Shown here one piece after another: positions 24,344-34,300 of a stretch of 64,000 nucleotides of DNA (within the stretch, counting starts at the first letter, position 1; every line of letters begins with the position of its first letter). The notes beneath the pieces were generated by a model, which was given only the letters and a program-made list of their open reading frames with translations, searched no databases and had not been told where the DNA came from. The translations under genes and the position numbers were made by a program. This DNA is from an uncultured Acetatifactor sp. (lineage in GTDB: Bacteria > Bacillota > Clostridia > Lachnospirales > Lachnospiraceae): assembly GCA_947625255.1 (NCBI GenBank), contig CANQNT010000006.1, forward strand, positions 1-64,000, written 5' to 3'.

Positions 24344-26212
24344 CTAAGCACTTGCCGCACCTGTATTCTCTCCAAGCGAATCCTGTCCATCAAGGTAGTT
24401 CTCTGCCTGCATATGCCAAAGCTTGGCGTAAAGCCCTCCCTGCTCCAGCAGTTCATGATGGGTTCCCTCTTGGACAATCTCGCCATTATTCAACAAGTAA
24501 ATTCGGTCAGCCGAAATCACGCTTGAGAGTCTGTGGGATATGAAGATCATCGTCCTCCCCTGACAGCAGTCAAAGAGCGTCTTGTACATCCTGCCCTCAG
24601 CAATGGGATCGAGAGCGCTGCTTGGCTCATCGAGCAGCACGACCGGCGCATCCAACGCGAGGGCGCTTGCGATAGCAAGCTTTTGTGCTTGCCCGCCGGA
24701 GAGTACGATCCCATCCGGGTCGAATTCCTTCGTAAGCATGGAGTCAATTCCACCGGAACATTCGCCTATCCTTTCGCCGAGATCCGCCTTTTCCAGGGCC
24801 GCAAAAGCGGTCTTTTTCTCCGCATCCGTAAGATTTCCGCGACGCATCACGTTCTCCGCAACTGTCACCGAGAAAAGCTGGTAATCCTGAAAAACTGTGG
24901 CGAACTTTTCTCGATAGGACGCAAGACAATAGGAAGCAATCGGCCTCCCATTATAATAAACCTCGCCCGACTGCGGCGTGTAAAAACGCAGCAGAAGCTT
25001 TGAAAGAGTGGTCTTGCCCGCCCCATTCGCACCCACGATAGCAATCCTCTCCCCCGCCCGCACCGTGATGGAGACATTTTTCAGGGCGGGTTTCCCGGCT
25101 CCAGGGTAGGCGAAAGTGACGCCCTCCAGCCGCAGCTCCTTGAAGTCGCCAGCCGCAGGACCGTCGGGGTTCTCCCCGATCGCATTTTCATATTCAAGGA
25201 ACGTGCGGATGTTGCGTATGAATTTCGCATCCTCGTAAAGCTGTCGGATGTCCGTACCCACGTCCCCCACGATATACGAAATTTGCGTGACGCAGTTAAT
25301 TGTCACGTAACAGTCACCTACAAACATGGATTTTTGCACAAGCGTTCGATACAAGGAGAAAAGGATTGCGCCGAAGTAGACGATGATTTCCGAGAGCAGC
25401 GCAAACAAACTCTCCATCCACATGAGCCGATGGCCGTACTTTCGGGAAATGTCACGCAGCTGCTTCACGCTCTCCCTCATCTGCGCAAACAGAACCTTGT
25501 ACATCTGACCAAGGCGAAGCTCTTTTGCATAGTCCTTTTCATAAAATACGCGCTTGACGTACTCTTTCCTTCGTTCTGCAGGCTTCGACTCGGCGTCCAT
25601 GCCATAGCGGATTTCGCCAAGTTTCCCTCCCCAGAGGGTCTGCGCGATCAACGGTAGAAGGGAGAGCAGCAAGAATACGGGACTAATCAGACAAACTAAA
25701 GCGCAGATTGACCCTGCCGTAATCAGATCAGTGAGCAGGCCGCAGACGTGGTTCAGTGTCTTCTCCGTGCGGCCCGAGGCCTCCTGGATGGCCTTCATCT
25801 GGGTGTCGTAGAACGAAGTCTGCTCGTAGCAAGCAAGATCGATATGGGCGGCCTTCTCCTGGAGAATGCCCTGGATATGTTTCTCCACCTTGACAATCTC
25901 AATCTCCATGACCGTGTTCTTCACCTGGAGTAGGATATTGTATACAAGTACAAAACCGAATATGCATCCCAGCGGAAGGAGAATCGTGCGGATTTCGGCA
26001 CCGCCCTGCAGCGCATTCAGGGCATACTGGAATAGATACGTTGTGGATAAGAACGTGTTTGCTCCCCGCATTGCAGCCACCACCAGGAGAAATGGCAGCA
26101 GCCAAGGGGAACTCAGCTGTACCAGGCGGAGTATGAAAAAAAGATCCGAGATGTTCTGCTTGAACTTTGATTTTTTCACCTGTTTGGTTCCTCCATGGGA
26201 TTTTGATACCAT
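24344..26212 (-). CDS. ABC exporter, membrane domain fused to ATPase (first of a pair)
   Basis: A 622-residue half-exporter with six N-terminal membrane segments (about 30-330). The ATPase domain has Walker A GANGAGKTT, Q-loop VFQDYQLFSV, signature VLSGGQAQKLAIA, Walker B VVLLDEPSSALDP and MIFISHRLSSVISAD. The start is the ATG at 26212 behind GGAGAG. A promoter with a perfect TTGACA lies just upstream, overlapping the end of a ruined LytTR regulator gene on the same strand. The exporter pair may once have been controlled by, or exported the signal for, that regulator. The substrate is unknown. Confidence 0.9.
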   Translation of the reverse strand: MVSKSHGGTKQVKKSKFKQNISDLFFILRLVQLSSPWLLPFLLVVAAMRGANTFLSTTYLFQYALNALQGGAEIRTILLPLGCIFGFVLVYNILLQVKNTVMEIEIVKVEKHIQGILQEKAAHIDLACYEQTSFYDTQMKAIQEASGRTEKTLNHVCGLLTDLITAGSICALVCLISPVFLLLSLLPLIAQTLWGGKLGEIRYGMDAESKPAERRKEYVKRVFYEKDYAKELRLGQMYKVLFAQMRESVKQLRDISRKYGHRLMWMESLFALLSEIIVYFGAILFSLYRTLVQKSMFVGDCYVTINCVTQISYIVGDVGTDIRQLYEDAKFIRNIRTFLEYENAIGENPDGPAAGDFKELRLEGVTFAYPGAGKPALKNVSITVRAGERIAIVGANGAGKTTLSKLLLRFYTPQSGEVYYNGRPIASYCLASYREKFATVFQDYQLFSVTVAENVMRRGNLTDAEKKTAFAALEKADLGERIGECSGGIDSMLTKEFDPDGIVLSGGQAQKLAIASALALDAPVVLLDEPSSALDPIAEGRMYKTLFDCCQGRTMIFISHRLSSVISADRIYLLNNGEIVQEGTHHELLEQGGLYAKLWHMQAENYLDGQDSLGENTGAASA

Positions 26213-26228
26213 TGCTTCTCTCCATATA

Positions 26229-26257
26229 CCATATAACCGTAATAATGTAATTGTCAA
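26229..26257 (-). promoter_or_regulatory. Promoter of the ABC exporter pair
   Basis: On the minus strand TTGACA (26257-26252) is a perfect -35 box. TATATG lies 16 bp, or TATGGT 18 bp, further on, and either could serve as -10. The start codon at 26212 follows. Confidence 0.55.
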
Positions 26258-26810
26258 GGATAAATTGGCTTAAGTTTTCGCGGTCTAATAAGTGAAAGGT
26301 TAATCCAAAATCTATTGATCTGCTTCTTTACCTCCTGTAAATGGGAACGGCTGATCGGCAGCGTTTCGCCATTTTTGAGATATGCCATACCATTACTGAT
26401 TTTCATAATTTGAAGGATATTCACGATTAGCCGCGGTCAATAAAAATGAACTCCGGCGTTTTCAATTCATCAAAAACCTGTTGCAGACTTTTTCTGACCT
26501 TTGATATTCCTGATTGCGAGCGGATCACCACATTTTTTCCGCCGTCGCGCTGGATATAAAAAATGTCTTTGTATGGTATTTTCTCCATGCGTCCGGCGGC
26601 TTGAATGATATACTCTTTGCCTGTTTCCAACTCAATCAACTTCGCTGCGTCTGTCACGGCGGATATCAGACGATCAGCAAGATTGCTGCTTTACGTATAT
26701 TTTGTTATCTCATAGCCGATACCGCAGGCTTGCAGACTGCTTTTTACAATGTTCTCAAGCTGTATAACGGCTTCTTTTTCATCATCACATATCGCTGTTC
26801 TTATCAACAC
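26254..26810 (-). pseudogene. LytTR-family response regulator with receiver deletion and frameshift
   Basis: Three pieces of one gene lie in order on the minus strand. From a GTG at 26810 the frame encodes IRTAICDDEKEAVIQLENIV, the start of an AgrA-type receiver with its acidic pair; it stops after about 38 residues. From about 26690 to 26427 a frame gives the LytTR DNA-binding domain (GRMEKIPYKDIFYIQRDGGK, TPEFIFIDRG) and stops. From 26426 another frame resumes IVNILQIMKISNGMAYLKNG and runs to a stop at 26254. Most of the receiver, with the phosphoacceptor Asp, is deleted. It is a dead regulator upstream of the ABC exporters. Confidence 0.8.
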
Positions 26811-26925
26811 GATCACTCCGTTTCTTAAATCTTCCGTCATCGGGCTTTTCGGCACCCTTTGGTATTAGCCACACTTCTCCCGTTTTTTCAGCCCTGATGC
26901 GTCCGGCAGAGCGGGAATAAATTTA

Positions 26926-27110
26926 TCAGGGAAGAGATACACCATTGTTCGCTTGCCTGTTTGGATCTTTTTCTTTTTGAATATCAACGTTTTGATATAG
27001 TCCGTTTTGTACTGGAAATATGAAATCTACGCTTTCTTTCATTCTGGCGCTGACCAGGCTGTTTATTGTGGAAAAAGTGGGGTTCAAAGGCTGAAAGGTA
27101 AGGGATATCC
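26926..27110 (-). pseudogene. Possible coding remnant on the minus strand
   Basis: An open minus-strand stretch reads LTFQPLNPTFSTINSLVS, then MKESVDFIFPVQNGLYQNVD and ends NNGVSLP; a neighbouring frame continues LFPDKFIPALPDASGLKK. It looks like real protein sequence with a frameshift, but I cannot name the family. No promoter or ribosome site is evident. The remaining bases of 26811-27420 hold only the sites listed separately. Confidence 0.3.
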
Positions 27111-27146
27111 TTTCTGAGTATGGTTGGCAGCAAATGCCTGTTCAGT

Positions 27147-27175
27147 AAAAAATGGGGGCAAGTTGCCTGCCCCCA
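27147..27175 (-). terminator. Rho-independent terminator facing left, without an obvious gene
   Basis: TGGGGGCA (27153-27160) pairs perfectly with TGCCCCCA (27168-27175). Read on the minus strand the stem is followed by TTTTTTACTG (27152 downward), a classical terminator. No minus-strand gene ends here. It may be left from a deleted gene or may block antisense transcripts. Confidence 0.65.
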
Positions 27176-27250
27176 CTGTTAGAATGACTGAATCAGCCAT
27201 CGCATTGTACTTTTATTATACGGGGAATTCAAAAAAGCAATAGTGAAATC

Positions 27251-27339
27251 TTGAAATTCTAATAAACATTGTTGTATAATGTGTCATTAAGGATGAAAAT
27301 ACATAGAAGGCTTTTGAAGATTTTTCTAACAGTTAGAAA
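27251..27339 (+). promoter_or_regulatory. Promoter and 17-bp palindrome in the nitrilase leader
   Basis: TTGAAA (27251-27256) and TATAAT (27275-27280), 18 bp apart. About 45 bases downstream lies TTTCTAA-CAG-TTAGAAA (27323-27339), a perfect 7-bp inverted repeat. The leader to the ATG at 27421 is about 135 bases, with another stem CTCTG (27364-27368)/CAGAG (27394-27398). An operator or a structured leader are both possible. Confidence 0.55.
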
Positions 27340-27420
27340 TCACGCGGGCGAAGCTTGCCGGGACTCTGAGAACCACTCCATCCTATGTGAAGCCAGAGAA
27401 CGAAGGGAGGTAGATTGTAT

Positions 27421-28269
27421 ATGAATTTGAAAATTGCATTGCTTCAGCTTCTTCCGTCCGACAGCTTAGAAAAGCAATTTCAAATAGGAAAGGCAGCCTG
27501 TGAAAAGGCAAAAGCTATGGATGCTGACATTGCCTTATTTCCGGAGATGTGGAGTGATGGGTATGCCATTCCACAGGATGAAACTGCGGTAAAAGATTTA
27601 TCTATTGCTGCTGACAATGATTTTATACAGAAGTTTGGCCGACTTGCCGCAAAACTACAGATGGCGATCGGCATTACTTTTCTTGAAAGGCATGATCCGA
27701 AGCCGCTGAATTCTATGATACTTTTTGACCGAAGTGGGAAGGAGATTCTGCATTATTCCAAGGTACATACCTGTGCTTTCGATCTGGAAAAGATGCTGTC
27801 ACCTGGTGAGGACTTTTTTGTCGCGGACCTGGATCTTGGCAGGGGTACCGTAAAGGTTGGTTCCATGATTTGCTTTGACAGAGAATTTCCTGAAAGCGCG
27901 AGGATTTTGATGCTTAAAGGCGCGGAGGTGATTCTTGCTCCGAATGCCTGTCCGATGGAAATAAACCGTCTGTCGGCGCTCCGTACCAGAGCCTATGAGA
28001 ATATGCTTGCGATTGCCACTTGCAACTATCCTGATGGGCAGCCGGACTGCAACGGGCATTCTACTGTTTTTGATGGCGTTGCATGGCTGCGTGATGAACC
28101 TGGCTCACGTGATATGTGTATCCTGGAAGCGCCAGGTAAAGAGGGAATCTATGTGGCAGATATCGACCTTGATTTACTGCGGGAATATCGTGCAAACGAG
28201 GTGATGGGGGATAAATACCGTCATCCGGAAAAATATAAATCTCTCTACACCTTTATTGCTTTTCACTGA
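27421..28269 (+). CDS. Carbon-nitrogen hydrolase (nitrilase superfamily)
   Basis: A 282-residue amidase-fold enzyme with the full catalytic triad: Glu42 (LFPEMWSDGY), Lys114 (YSKVHTCAF) and Cys151 (SMICFDREFPESARIL). It would hydrolyse a linear amide, carbamoyl or nitrile group; the substrate is unassigned. The ATG at 27421 is chosen over a TTG six bases earlier. GGGAGG precedes both, and the TTG would sit unusually close to it. The gene stands alone between a promoter with a long leader and a convergent gene, so it is probably monocistronic. It has no signal peptide and is cytoplasmic. Confidence 0.92.
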   Translation: MNLKIALLQLLPSDSLEKQFQIGKAACEKAKAMDADIALFPEMWSDGYAIPQDETAVKDLSIAADNDFIQKFGRLAAKLQMAIGITFLERHDPKPLNSMILFDRSGKEILHYSKVHTCAFDLEKMLSPGEDFFVADLDLGRGTVKVGSMICFDREFPESARILMLKGAEVILAPNACPMEINRLSALRTRAYENMLAIATCNYPDGQPDCNGHSTVFDGVAWLRDEPGSRDMCILEAPGKEGIYVADIDLDLLREYRANEVMGDKYRHPEKYKSLYTFIAFH

Positions 28270-28445
28270 TCCAAATAGATACCCTGGCTTCTGCCTCCTC
28301 CATGATCAGATTATAGACATCAATATCGATTCTGAAGATTCTGTCCACGCTGTTAAAAAAAGCCATCAGATACTGGCATTCTTCCTGCGTGTATGGCCGG
28401 AGAAGAATAGGGGTGTCGCCGTCGTAACCATAATCATATCTATAA
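28270..28445 (-). pseudogene. C-terminal remnant of a solute-binding lipoprotein
   Basis: The minus strand encodes YDYGYDGDTPILLRPYTQEE, then FFNSVDRIFRIDIDVYNLIM and EEAEA. This resembles the end of solute-binding lipoproteins such as the one at 19447, where MTQGQIDRAV and NIIREEAESFF occupy the same places. The body of the protein is missing. This is a relic between the nitrilase and the hypothetical gene at 28474. Confidence 0.4.
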
Positions 28446-28473
28446 TCTTAATACTCCCTCTCCTCATCCGCAT

Positions 28474-28995
28474 TCACTTCAAACGGACGGATAAAACCAC
28501 TATATTGTCCCCTTTTATCACACTGCCGTTTCTGTCCTTGCTCTGGCGTGTTTCCCCAGTCTCCGAATTACAGGAAAAGCCCGCTGGAAGTCCGCGGGAT
28601 CCACGCTCCACTTGCTTCGGGAAACAGAGGACAACGCTGTCGATCTGCTTTGTGCCCGGCACATTTCCCTGACGGTCTATCATGTCCAGATCCAGATGGA
28701 TCACCATTTCATTTCCATCCTCCCCTACGCGCATGTCACGGACAAAACAATACTCATTCCAGGGGCTGATTTCTTTTCCCAGTTCCTTTGATGCCTGCCC
28801 GGTAAGCGCCTGTGCCGTCCACTTTAAAGCGTCATCGCCATCCCAGGCGGCAACCTCCATGCGCTCCCGGAGAACAGGGAATTCAGGATCTGTTTCATCC
28901 CAGTAGCGCACTTCCCGAACCGCGTATAATGCAAGGTTTTCCGGAGTTATCTCTTCTTCGGAAATCGTTTTATCTTCTATAAGCTTTATTTGCAT
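28474..28995 (-). CDS. Hypothetical protein
   Basis: A 173-residue soluble protein. The first 120 residues (AVREVRYWDETDPEFPVL, EISPWNEYCFVRDMRVGED, NVPGTKQIDSVVLCF) look like a genuine conserved domain, acidic and rich in aromatic residues, of a kind I associate with uncharacterised Lachnospiraceae proteins. The last 45 residues (RGSRGLPAGFSCNSETGETR) look less conserved and may result from a frameshift. The ribosome site before the ATG at 28995 is poor. No partner gene is obvious. I cannot assign a function. Confidence 0.55.
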   Translation of the reverse strand: MQIKLIEDKTISEEEITPENLALYAVREVRYWDETDPEFPVLRERMEVAAWDGDDALKWTAQALTGQASKELGKEISPWNEYCFVRDMRVGEDGNEMVIHLDLDMIDRQGNVPGTKQIDSVVLCFPKQVERGSRGLPAGFSCNSETGETRQSKDRNGSVIKGDNIVVLSVRLK

Positions 28996-29160
28996 CCTGA
29001 TTGCATAGAAAGTCTTGATTAATTATTTTTACGCTTGTTTGATTCATTTGATACGGCTTATCTTGAAAAAAAATGTTTACTGCGGTAAAATTGCTTATAG
29101 CAGGAGAAAAAAAAGGACAGGACGAAATGCGAAAGAATGGATCTTAGAGACGGTATTATT

Positions 29161-29700
29161 ATGGAAAAGAGATTACAGATTTTTATTGATAGTGGCGATA
29201 CGATTATAGACGAAGGCACGGAAGTGCGTGATGAAAAAGGGATTGTAGTTCATGCCGGGCTGATTCCGGGTGCTGACGAAATGTTAAAAACTCTTTCTGA
29301 AAGAGGATTTCGGATGGCTTTGGTTGCTGACGGTGAACAACAGTCGTTTGCAAATGTATATCGTGAAAATGGATTGGGTTATTGCTTCGCCACAAGAACG
29401 ATTTCGGAAATTGTTGGAGTACAGAAGCCATCAGAGCATATGTTTCAGGATGCCATGGCGAAAAATGGTCTGACAGAGGCTGATAAAGGGCGTATAATCA
29501 TGGTCGGAAACAATATTCGCAAGGATGTGGCGGGAGCGAATCGGTTTGGAATTACATCTGTGTTATTGGATTGGTCACCTCGTTATAATATGGTTCCGCA
29601 GTGTGAGGATGAGAAACCGGATTTTATTATTCATCATCCGATAGAATTGATTCAACTGGCTGAAGCTTTGGAACATAAATTGGAGGAGCATGAGCAATGA
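29161..29700 (+). CDS. HAD-superfamily hydrolase-like protein
   Basis: A 179-residue HAD-fold protein. Motif I is IFIDSGDTIIDEG, with nucleophile Asp10, but the usual second Asp (two residues on) is Gly. Motif III is seen in GVQKPSEHMF and motif IV in IIMVGNNIRKDVAGANRFGI. The missing general acid, seen also in some other HAD groups, makes ordinary phosphatase activity uncertain. The ATG at 29161 is preferred, though the ribosome site is weak; the ATG at 29137 is the alternative. Its stop overlaps the start of the next gene (ATGA), so the two proteins are probably co-produced and related in function. Confidence 0.8.
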   Translation: MEKRLQIFIDSGDTIIDEGTEVRDEKGIVVHAGLIPGADEMLKTLSERGFRMALVADGEQQSFANVYRENGLGYCFATRTISEIVGVQKPSEHMFQDAMAKNGLTEADKGRIIMVGNNIRKDVAGANRFGITSVLLDWSPRYNMVPQCEDEKPDFIIHHPIELIQLAEALEHKLEEHEQ

Positions 29701-31409
29701 AGCGCTATTGGAAGCATTTGGTTGCTTCTACGGAAACCAGAGTAGAAACATTTTTGAAGAAACAAGTAAGGGACAAATTGCGGACGGACTGTGGCAGGAT
29801 GGACAGCGAGGTGGTGGAAGGAAAACAGACAATTTACCAGCTCACCAATGCGCTTTGTGTTTATTTTTGTGTGGATAGTAAGTATTATAAAAGTCAAGAT
29901 GTTTTTGATGCGGTCAAGCTGGGCGTTTCTTTCGTGGAAAGATGGCAGCGGAAGGACGGAAGCCTGGATTTCCCTACTTGTAATTTTTACTCCGCGCCTG
30001 ACACCGCGTTCTGCTTCCGGCGTTTATATGGAGCGTGGAAAATTCTGCAAAAATATGGGGCCACAGCGGAAGAGGAAGCGTTAAGAAATCGATATTTGGC
30101 ATTGCTTTTACGTTGTATTCCCATTATGCTCTATGGTGGTTTTCATACACCCAATCATCGTTGGGCCGTGACAGCGGCTTTGTTGTGCATGATAAAACTG
30201 GTAGAACAGAATGGCGAAATGGCACTGGAAACAGTTGATTTTCATGCTTGCACTTATGCCAGGACAGAGCCTGTTTCTTCTGTGGAGGAGCTGTGTGAAC
30301 GGTTAAGAAAGCGCGCCGGACAATACCTGGCAGAAGGGATTGATGGGGATGCGGATGGTGAATATGCAGAGCGCTCTGCCGGCAATTACAATGCCGTTGT
30401 GGATAAATCGTTGATTTTTGCTTATGAAATGACCGGAGACGAGAGTTATTTGGATTATGTAGAACGAAATCTGCAAATGATGTTATATTATTTTGATATG
30501 GATGACACCATATTTACGCAGAATTCCACCAGACAGGACCGTGGAAATGCCCTGTATCCGGATCATTATTTTTATCTATATACTTATATGGCAAATAAAA
30601 CTGGATCAACAGTGTTCGATGCGGCCGCCCATAAGATGATATCTGATAACTTAAGACGAGGAGATATAGCCCCTGACTGCCTATATATTTTTATGCTGTA
30701 TGACGGCATGAAGAATTATCAATTCAAGGGTTATGGATATCTGGACGAATATCGGAAGTTTTTCCCTGGTTCTCAGGTACTTCGGGTGAAAAAGGCAAGC
30801 TATGTTTATAGTGTGTTGAACAAGCAAGCCTCCTTTTTATTCTTAAAATTCGGCTCTCTTTCCATAGGGATGCGGATTGGAGAGTCCTATTGTGACATCC
30901 GGAATTTTATTCCGCGGCAGATGGTCGTTACAGAAGACGGCTGTAATCTAAAAGCTGCCGCAAAAGGGTGGTATTATCAGACGTTTTCCGAATCCCAGGC
31001 CACTTCCGATTGGTGGGAAATGGACCATACCAAGCGGGAGCGAATCGTCACGAGTCACGTTGATATCACAGTGAGCATTAAAGAACTGAAAAATGGTCTT
31101 TCCGTCACAGTGAAGGCAGAGGGACTTGATGGTCTGCCATTGCGGGTGGAATTGGATGTTCCGTCCGGAAGCGTGCTGGAAAACGATACATTCTGCATGA
31201 CCGCCGCAAAGGGGGAAAGCATGGTTTTACGGAATGGTTTTTTGCATCTCAAGAATGAAACGCAGGAGCTGGTGATCGGTCCGGGCTATGGTACGCATTC
31301 TTTTAAAGGACATTATTCCGGAGAAGCAAAAAATATGGATGGTTATAGTATTTTCCTAAATGATTATACCCCTTATGAGAGAACCTTTTGTATTGTGGAG
31401 AAAAGATAA
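29697..31409 (+). CDS. Uncharacterised (alpha/alpha)-toroid protein with beta-sandwich tail
   Basis: A 570-residue cytoplasmic protein with no signal peptide. The first about 360 residues are helical with repeated aromatic-rich turns (HTPNHRWAVTAALLCMIKL, SAGNYNAVVDKSLIFAYEM, NALYPDHYFYLYTYM), the style of six-hairpin glycosidases and polysaccharide lyases. The last about 200 residues are beta-rich, ending SIFLNDYTPYERTFCI, and resemble the C-terminal domain of heparinase/alginate-lyase-like enzymes. It is coupled to the HAD-like gene by an ATGA overlap. I cannot name a family with certainty. A lyase or hydrolase for uronate-containing oligosaccharides is a reasonable guess. Confidence 0.65.
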   Translation: MKRYWKHLVASTETRVETFLKKQVRDKLRTDCGRMDSEVVEGKQTIYQLTNALCVYFCVDSKYYKSQDVFDAVKLGVSFVERWQRKDGSLDFPTCNFYSAPDTAFCFRRLYGAWKILQKYGATAEEEALRNRYLALLLRCIPIMLYGGFHTPNHRWAVTAALLCMIKLVEQNGEMALETVDFHACTYARTEPVSSVEELCERLRKRAGQYLAEGIDGDADGEYAERSAGNYNAVVDKSLIFAYEMTGDESYLDYVERNLQMMLYYFDMDDTIFTQNSTRQDRGNALYPDHYFYLYTYMANKTGSTVFDAAAHKMISDNLRRGDIAPDCLYIFMLYDGMKNYQFKGYGYLDEYRKFFPGSQVLRVKKASYVYSVLNKQASFLFLKFGSLSIGMRIGESYCDIRNFIPRQMVVTEDGCNLKAAAKGWYYQTFSESQATSDWWEMDHTKRERIVTSHVDITVSIKELKNGLSVTVKAEGLDGLPLRVELDVPSGSVLENDTFCMTAAKGESMVLRNGFLHLKNETQELVIGPGYGTHSFKGHYSGEAKNMDGYSIFLNDYTPYERTFCIVEKR

Positions 31410-31571
31410 ATATAAGCATAAGTGCAAGCGTGAATGCCAATTTCGGGAGGCATCGCTGGAAGCCCCCTTTATTGTTTGGGGAAGTAAATGAAAGTGATGT
31501 CATCAAAGAAAGAGGAACAAAATCATTTGCGGGTCTCCACCTGTAACTTGTGGAATCTACTGCCCGAAAAG

Positions 31572-31600
31572 GAAATGCCGTTTCGCGGCGCTTTCTTTTC
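31572..31600 (+). terminator. Terminator after the toroid protein gene
   Basis: GAAA-T-GCCG (31573-31580) pairs with CGGC-GC-TTTC around a TTTCG loop, followed by TTTTC. It lies 160 bases after the stop at 31409. Apart from this hairpin, 31410-31668 shows no gene. Confidence 0.45.
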
Positions 31601-31668
31601 TGCGCTTGGTACAATGATTTTGTTGACTTGGCGTATTTAAAATTACGAAATGAGACAGGAGAAAAAAT

Positions 31669-32391
31669 ATGGAACAGAATCAGAAGAAAGATCCTACAGT
31701 GGAGTTGGCCAGGCAGTTTCTTTCCGTGATCGGATCCGGTGAGGTATCCATAGAAAAGGTACGGGAAAGAGAGGAACAAACCGCCAATCTGATGTGCTAC
31801 TATCGCTGCGCGCTTCTTGAGGTGGAAACCAAATTCCGAGTATTGAACGAAGAGTTTTCCCTACAGTATGATCGTAATCCCATCAATACCATCAAAACGA
31901 GGATTAAGTCGCCGCGAAGCATCGTGGAAAAAATGCAGCGTAAAAACATTCCCATGACGCTGGAAAACATGGAAGCGCAGTTGAATGATGTCGCGGGGGT
32001 TCGGGTTGTCTGTTCCTTTATCGATGATGTTTATTTACTGGCGGACTGCCTACGGAGGCAGGATGATGTGCGTATTTTACAGACGAAAGATTATATCCGG
32101 TATCCAAAGGAAAACGGTTACCGAAGCCTCCACATGATCATTGAGACACCGATCTATTTACAGTCGGGAAAGCGGAACATGAAAGTGGAGATCCAGCTGC
32201 GCACGATCGCCATGGAATTCTGGTCGGAGCTGGAACACAAGCTGCGTTATAAAAAGGATATCGATCCGGATACGCAGAAAAGGATCGCGGACGAGCTGAC
32301 ACTTTGTGCCAGTATGAGCGCGGAAACGGATCTACGAATGCAGGCCATAAGAGATGAATTGGGGAAATGGGAAAAAGAGGTTGAGAGGTAA
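31669..32391 (+). CDS. Small alarmone synthetase, (p)ppGpp synthetase
   Basis: A 240-residue single-domain RelA/SpoT-type synthetase that makes (p)ppGpp from ATP and GDP/GTP. Synthetase motifs are present: TRIKSPRSIVEKMQRK (ATP binding), LNDVAGVRVVCSFIDD, YIRYPKENGYRSLHMI, VEIQLRTIAMEFWSELEHKL. It has no hydrolase or regulatory domains. A 60-residue N-terminal helix and a C-terminal helical tail match RelQ/RelP-type tetrameric enzymes; I do not decide between the two. The ribosome site is AGGAG. It is convergent with the ATP synthase operon and probably transcribed alone. It ties energy metabolism to stress signalling only by proximity. Confidence 0.92.
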   Translation: MEQNQKKDPTVELARQFLSVIGSGEVSIEKVREREEQTANLMCYYRCALLEVETKFRVLNEEFSLQYDRNPINTIKTRIKSPRSIVEKMQRKNIPMTLENMEAQLNDVAGVRVVCSFIDDVYLLADCLRRQDDVRILQTKDYIRYPKENGYRSLHMIIETPIYLQSGKRNMKVEIQLRTIAMEFWSELEHKLRYKKDIDPDTQKRIADELTLCASMSAETDLRMQAIRDELGKWEKEVER

Positions 32392-32395
32392 GGAC

Positions 32396-32416
32396 GAAAC
32401 GCCAGGAAGGCATTTC
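32396..32416. terminator. Hairpin between convergent genes
   Basis: GAAACGCC (32396-32403) pairs with GGCATTTC (32409-32416), one wobble. It lies between the alarmone synthetase and the end of atpC, overlapping the atpC stop. No long T-run is present on either strand, so termination is only probable. Confidence 0.35.
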
Positions 32417-32735
32417 AAAAAGTGGTTTCCTCCTTTGGACTCCGGGAGAAGCTTTCCACCGCCACTGTCACAAGATTTTGATTGACAGTGGCGAATCCAT
32501 GTCCGCATTGTCCTTTCAGCACAACCTTTCCCGCGTTCAAGGCTTCGATTTCTCCTTTTTCCAGAGACAACAAGGCCTTTGCATGGCCCGGACGGATGCC
32601 ATAGCTTCCTCCGCCCTTGCCGCCTGAGTTATCTCGAACCGTCAAATGAATGGAATCGCAGGAAACAGGGGCCTGCGTACCCTTAGGGGTGACGATTTTC
32701 AATGTAAGTTCACTTGCCTTTTCCTTTTCGTCCAT
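32415..32735 (-). CDS. atpC: ATP synthase epsilon subunit, short form
   Basis: A 106-residue epsilon subunit of the F1 central stalk. LTLKIVTPKGT begins the beta-sandwich, and YGIRPGHAKALLSLEKGEIE is the family's diagnostic segment. Usual epsilon subunits have 130-140 residues, with two C-terminal helices that can inhibit ATP hydrolysis. Here the protein ends soon after the beta domain, so that regulatory arm is absent. A Gly-rich insert (SGGKGGGS) precedes the conserved segment. It is the last gene of the operon, 119 bases after atpD. This spacing is wide for the operon, and it has its own start at 32735. Confidence 0.85.
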   Translation of the reverse strand: MDEKEKASELTLKIVTPKGTQAPVSCDSIHLTVRDNSGGKGGGSYGIRPGHAKALLSLEKGEIEALNAGKVVLKGQCGHGFATVNQNLVTVAVESFSRSPKEETTF

Positions 32736-32854
32736 TTTACCCTCGATTCAATACCTTTTTTGTACAAAAAGCCATTTCGCGCAGAATCTTTGTTAGCCGT
32801 TCTTGTTTCGGAACGCAGTCTATTTGCCGGAAGAGGTGTTTCGTTTGCCGCACC

Positions 32855-34300
<1,446 letters not shown>

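Noticed and set aside
27281-27420. Known riboswitch in the nitrilase leader
   Set aside because: I compared it from memory with guanidine, THF, ZTP, preQ1 and glutamine classes; none of the conserved cores fits, so it is listed only as a structured-leader candidate.
31410-31668. Continuation of the open frame beyond the stop at 31409
   Set aside because: Forty-five further codons are open, but the sequence has no similarity to the toroid protein's fold or to anything I know; readthrough is not supported.
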